Origin: Anseranas semipalmata
Lineage: Eukaryota; Chordata; Aves; Anseriformes; Anseranatidae
Length of the DNA: 64,000 nt
Direction of reading: 5' to 3'
Assembly (NCBI GenBank): GCA_013399115.1
Contig: VXAA01003991.1
Location: 299,237-363,236, forward strand
Shown here: positions 60,901 to 64,000 of the stretch, in pieces
Layout of the letters: the number at the start of each line of letters is the position of its first letter
Numbering within the stretch: the first letter of the stretch is position 1
Translations under genes and position numbers: made by a program
The notes under the pieces: model-generated
Database searches by the model: none
What the model saw: only the letters and a program-made list of their open reading frames with translations
What the model was told of the DNA's origin: nothing

Positions 60901-63700
60901 TTGCTGCAGCACAGTAACATGTTCAGGCTGGGAGTACCACTTATTCAGTTAATGAGTTTTGGAGGTGTCACAAAAATACGCTACACCGCAAGCATTGAAA
61001 GCATATTGATTTCTTTATCACAGTTGAAATTTCGTAGAACACCAATAAAGAAGAATGAATACTTGGAAACCTTTCAAATTCCACTTTTTTTTTTTTTTTC
61101 TAATGTAGGAACATGTTTATTGTTTTTCCTGTTATAGACTTTGGCTGCCAAAACTTCTCCAAATTTAGTTTTAGTTCCCTCACCTAACAGAGAAAAAATG
61201 TTTTGTTTTGTTTTGTTTTTTATGTTATAAATATAACTGTCTGCTTGTGGTTCATGAGACTATTTCTAGGCTGATGCATGAATTGGTAGAAAGATTTTCA
61301 AAACATGTATAACTCCTTCAGAAGAGGAGCACAATACGAGTCGTGAAAGCCTGATTGAACTGGAGGCAGCATCACAATATGACAGAACAGGAGCTTTATC
61401 CTAAAGGAGTATTTTATCATAAGAAATAACTAACTGATTCGGAAGACACAGGACATATGCAAAACAAACAAACAAAAATACAAGCAAACAAAAGAGAAAT
61501 TATACAGATTGCAGCGTTTTTTTAATTAAATATTTGAGATCAAAGCAACTGGGAAAGCCAAACCTTCAGACACTAATCTCAGCACCTAACAGGGCAGCAA
61601 TAGTAAACAGGGGACTATCATAACACCAAAGTAATTCTTTTTAAAGCCAGTGAAAGAGGAGCTTGGTAGACTGGCAGAATTAAGTAATTATGGTAAGATG
61701 CAGAGACAGTATGTCAATCCTAACTCTTCACAAAACTATGCCTCAGTGAGATAAGAAACCTCCAGGGAATATCATTCCTCTGACTCCCATTTATGTAAAT
61801 GTTTTAACAAGACAAAAGCCCAGAAGAACACTTCCATCACTCCTATATAAATACGACAAGCTTCTCCATTCCAAGCAGGGTTATATGGCTACAAGCTACA
61901 AAACCCAAACTTTTTTGCATGTGCTGTTCTTTGTAACAATCCGAATAGTTAATAAAGTAAGAGAAATGTGACAAAACTGTAAGCAGAGAACAATAATTTA
62001 TGAGGCCTTTCTTGTGTTCAGAAATCAATTTTCTCTCATAAAGCAGATAGAATGCTGACACTGGAAAACCTATGCTGGACTCAGTTCTTATCTCACCATT
62101 AAAGGTTCAGTGACGTAAACCAAACACTGCTTAACCTTCTTCTTCAGGATCCATATTTCTTCCAGGAGTATGCAGAAGGGCAATATGTCTGCTAACTGCT
62201 GTCTGATCCTTCCATATAAAAGCCAGAAGCAATATTCCTCAGTATCCTTTAAGAACAAGCATTGAATTTATCATATCTGTTTGTAATGCCCTTTGGGACT
62301 CTTCAGGAAGAAAGGCGCAGTAAATGTAAGCTCATTATCATCATTAACTCCTTTTATACACCAGCTGAGCTCCAAAGAATCAAATGGGAGGAAAAAATAA
62401 GGAGAAAAAAGATAAAATATATTTAGCATTCTCTTATTTTCCTGCTTTTTTTTTCTGTTCATAGATAGTTTTGTTAGATAAAAAAATATTATTTATTAGG
62501 AAGCCTTAAAATTAGCTTGACCGTTTAACTCCATGAGATGACGCTTACATTGCTAAGGAAGAACGAGAATAAAATTGCTTAACTTGCATTAAGGAACATT
62601 CAACACAGCAGTGCCTAATTTATTACATTTGTTCTCATACGCTTAGAAACACCTCTAGCTGCCCACGTCACACCCCATCTCCATGTGCGAGAGAACAGTT
62701 TCAGGAATAGGGAGACCTTTGCGTCCTGCGTGTTTTGTGCAGCTGTCACACCCCGTGGAACGGCACGACACCTAGGTCTGAGTGCGACAGGACTCACTGA
62801 TTTTAGTCACTGATTTTTTTCATCCAAATGATTTTCTAAGCCCTTTCTAGGGCAGACAGTGTGTGAGTGGCACTCACTACTACAGGATAAAGGATCTCAC
62901 TATGGCACTTTTCTCTCTCTGTTGATGGCAAGGTCAACTGAGTGAATACCTTTACCCAAAGCCCACCTTTCCACCAGGCAGGTGAATTTTTGCAGCTGTG
63001 TTTGGACAAATAAACAAGAATAAACGATTCAAACTGGAGGGTCCTTTCAACACTACAGCTTGACTCTACCCCACTGAGAAAAAATGGTAGCAGCCTTGTC
63101 TCTTTTATTGCATCTGACGGGTTGGCTTTATGTGTGTACATGATGTGCATTTTCTATTACTGCAGATTCACATAGTTTCCTTTGTTGATCATTAACACAA
63201 AAAGCCAGAGCACTAACCTGCAAGCATATCGCACGTGCTTGGGATCTAAAGACTTTAAAGACCAGCCCACACGAAAAGAGTTTACAGGACTATTAGACCC
63301 CCAGTCCTGAATCCAGGCTCTGAAACAGAGAGCTCTGGCAGCTCTGACTAACTTCCTGATCCCTAAATCAAATGGCTTAAGTTGGAAAAAAAAATGCTTC
63401 TCAAACTGCTTTATGGGGAAAGTTTCAAACTCTTAAACCTGTCGGGAATAAGCTACACAAGGCCTCTTGAGCATGGAAACAAGAGCGACAGAGGATCCTT
63501 AAGGCTACTTACAGTGAAATGTTTGGTGCATCCAACTTTGTTAAGGTATTGTTAAGTCACCTGAATTAAAGAAAAGTCAGAGAAGCCATGAGAAAGAGCT
63601 GTAAAGTTTATCTGACAGTACAAAGCCAAAAAACGAAAAACATTAAAAAATGTTTGAAACAGTAAAGAAACACAGACCAGCCTCCCCAGGCACTGAAAAT
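57959..63700 (+). other. Intergenic, no gene recognised
   Basis: AT-rich unique-looking sequence with a T19-20 run at 58.50 kb, a T run at 61.09 kb and a TTTTG repeat at 61.20 kb. The open frames are short and unrecognised. Confidence 0.65.
61201..61220 (+). repeat. (TTTTG)n microsatellite
   Basis: Three to four TTTTG units with a T-rich end. Confidence 0.85.
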
Positions 63701-63774
63701 ATCCGGAGACGCTTCTGGTGCTGTTCAGCTGCAGGGGTGATGTTTCCAGCACTGTCTCCTTCAATGGCACCCTT

Positions 63775-64000
63775 GCTCATCGCTCTGCGCGCTCCCACGG
63801 GAACACGGCTCTCTCTCCCCACCCAGGGAACTGGTGCCCTCTCCCCCCACAGCAAGCTGCTCTCAGGGGCGGTAAAGCCTCTCGTCCTCCCGCGCCGGAT
63901 GGATGCCCGCAGCCTCCCTCTTCGCCTCTCGGCCTCTGTCCCCACCACCGGGCGCCCCTCACCGGGGCGCGAGGCTTCTCCGTGCCGACACGAGGCTGCA
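63775..64000. promoter_or_regulatory. CpG-rich block at window edge, probable promoter-associated CpG island
   Basis: By eye about 20 CpG dinucleotides fall in the last ~225 bases, against very few per kb in the 40 kb before. The block includes GCGCGCTC-like, CCCGCGCCGG and GGGGCGCGAGG segments. Such blocks usually mark promoters. In human, GPR37 is the next gene downstream of POT1 in the same orientation, so this may be its 5' flank (inference). Reading frames from ATGs at 63899 and 63903 are open to the window end, but neither resembles GPR37, and open frames are expected in GC-rich DNA. Confidence 0.6.

Noticed and set aside
63643..63948. Calling the minus-strand 101-codon frame as a gene
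   Set aside because: GC-rich DNA yields open frames by chance and I do not recognise the protein; kept only as a finding.
1..64000. CRISPR arrays, tRNA/rRNA genes, interstitial TTAGGG arrays
   Set aside because: None seen on reading either strand; the repeats present are LINE/LTR fragments and simple tracts.

Overview
The window is avian nuclear DNA. It carries many CR1 LINE fragments whose 3' ends show the CR1-type short repeats (ATTCTRTG, or CATAGAAT when inverted), and exons of a vertebrate gene separated by AT-rich introns. Nothing in it is bacterial, viral or organellar. Species cannot be named from the sequence alone.

About 2.6-23.3 kb holds the 3' part of one gene on the + strand, POT1 (protection of telomeres 1), the single-stranded telomeric DNA-binding subunit of shelterin. 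Ten coding exons (2603-2763, 3486-3574, 4603-4647, 5072-5228, 9399-9604, 13389-13524, 15188-15282, 16866-16957, 20422-20527, 21531-21643) all have AG/GT borders. They join in one frame for 1200 nt: 399 codons plus a TAG stop. They encode the end of the second OB fold, the linker and the whole C-terminal TPP1-binding module, including both CxxC pairs of its zinc site. OB1 and most of OB2 lie upstream of the window. The introns hold several CR1 copies, one of which contains a probable assembly duplication around a single N.

From about 23.3 to 63.7 kb I see no convincing gene. This intergenic stretch has an inverted CR1 (26.8-27.4 kb), a GC-rich avian LTR-like element (30.2-31.1 kb), a short sense CR1 3' end (50.4-50.5 kb), a very diverged CR1-like relic (57.5-57.9 kb), and many A/T tracts and microsatellites. 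It also has a few AT-rich blocks with homeodomain-type cores that look like candidate conserved non-coding elements.

The last ~230 bases become abruptly GC- and CpG-rich, resembling the edge of a CpG-island promoter. In human, GPR37 follows POT1 in the same orientation, so this may be the upstream edge of GPR37. That is synteny inference only; no GPR37 coding sequence is recognisable here.

I found no convincing undescribed system. The most useful second looks are the false duplication at 12.0-12.3 kb, the terminal CpG-rich block with a possible divergent minus-strand exon, a 45-nt phase-symmetric POT1 exon, and the candidate conserved elements.
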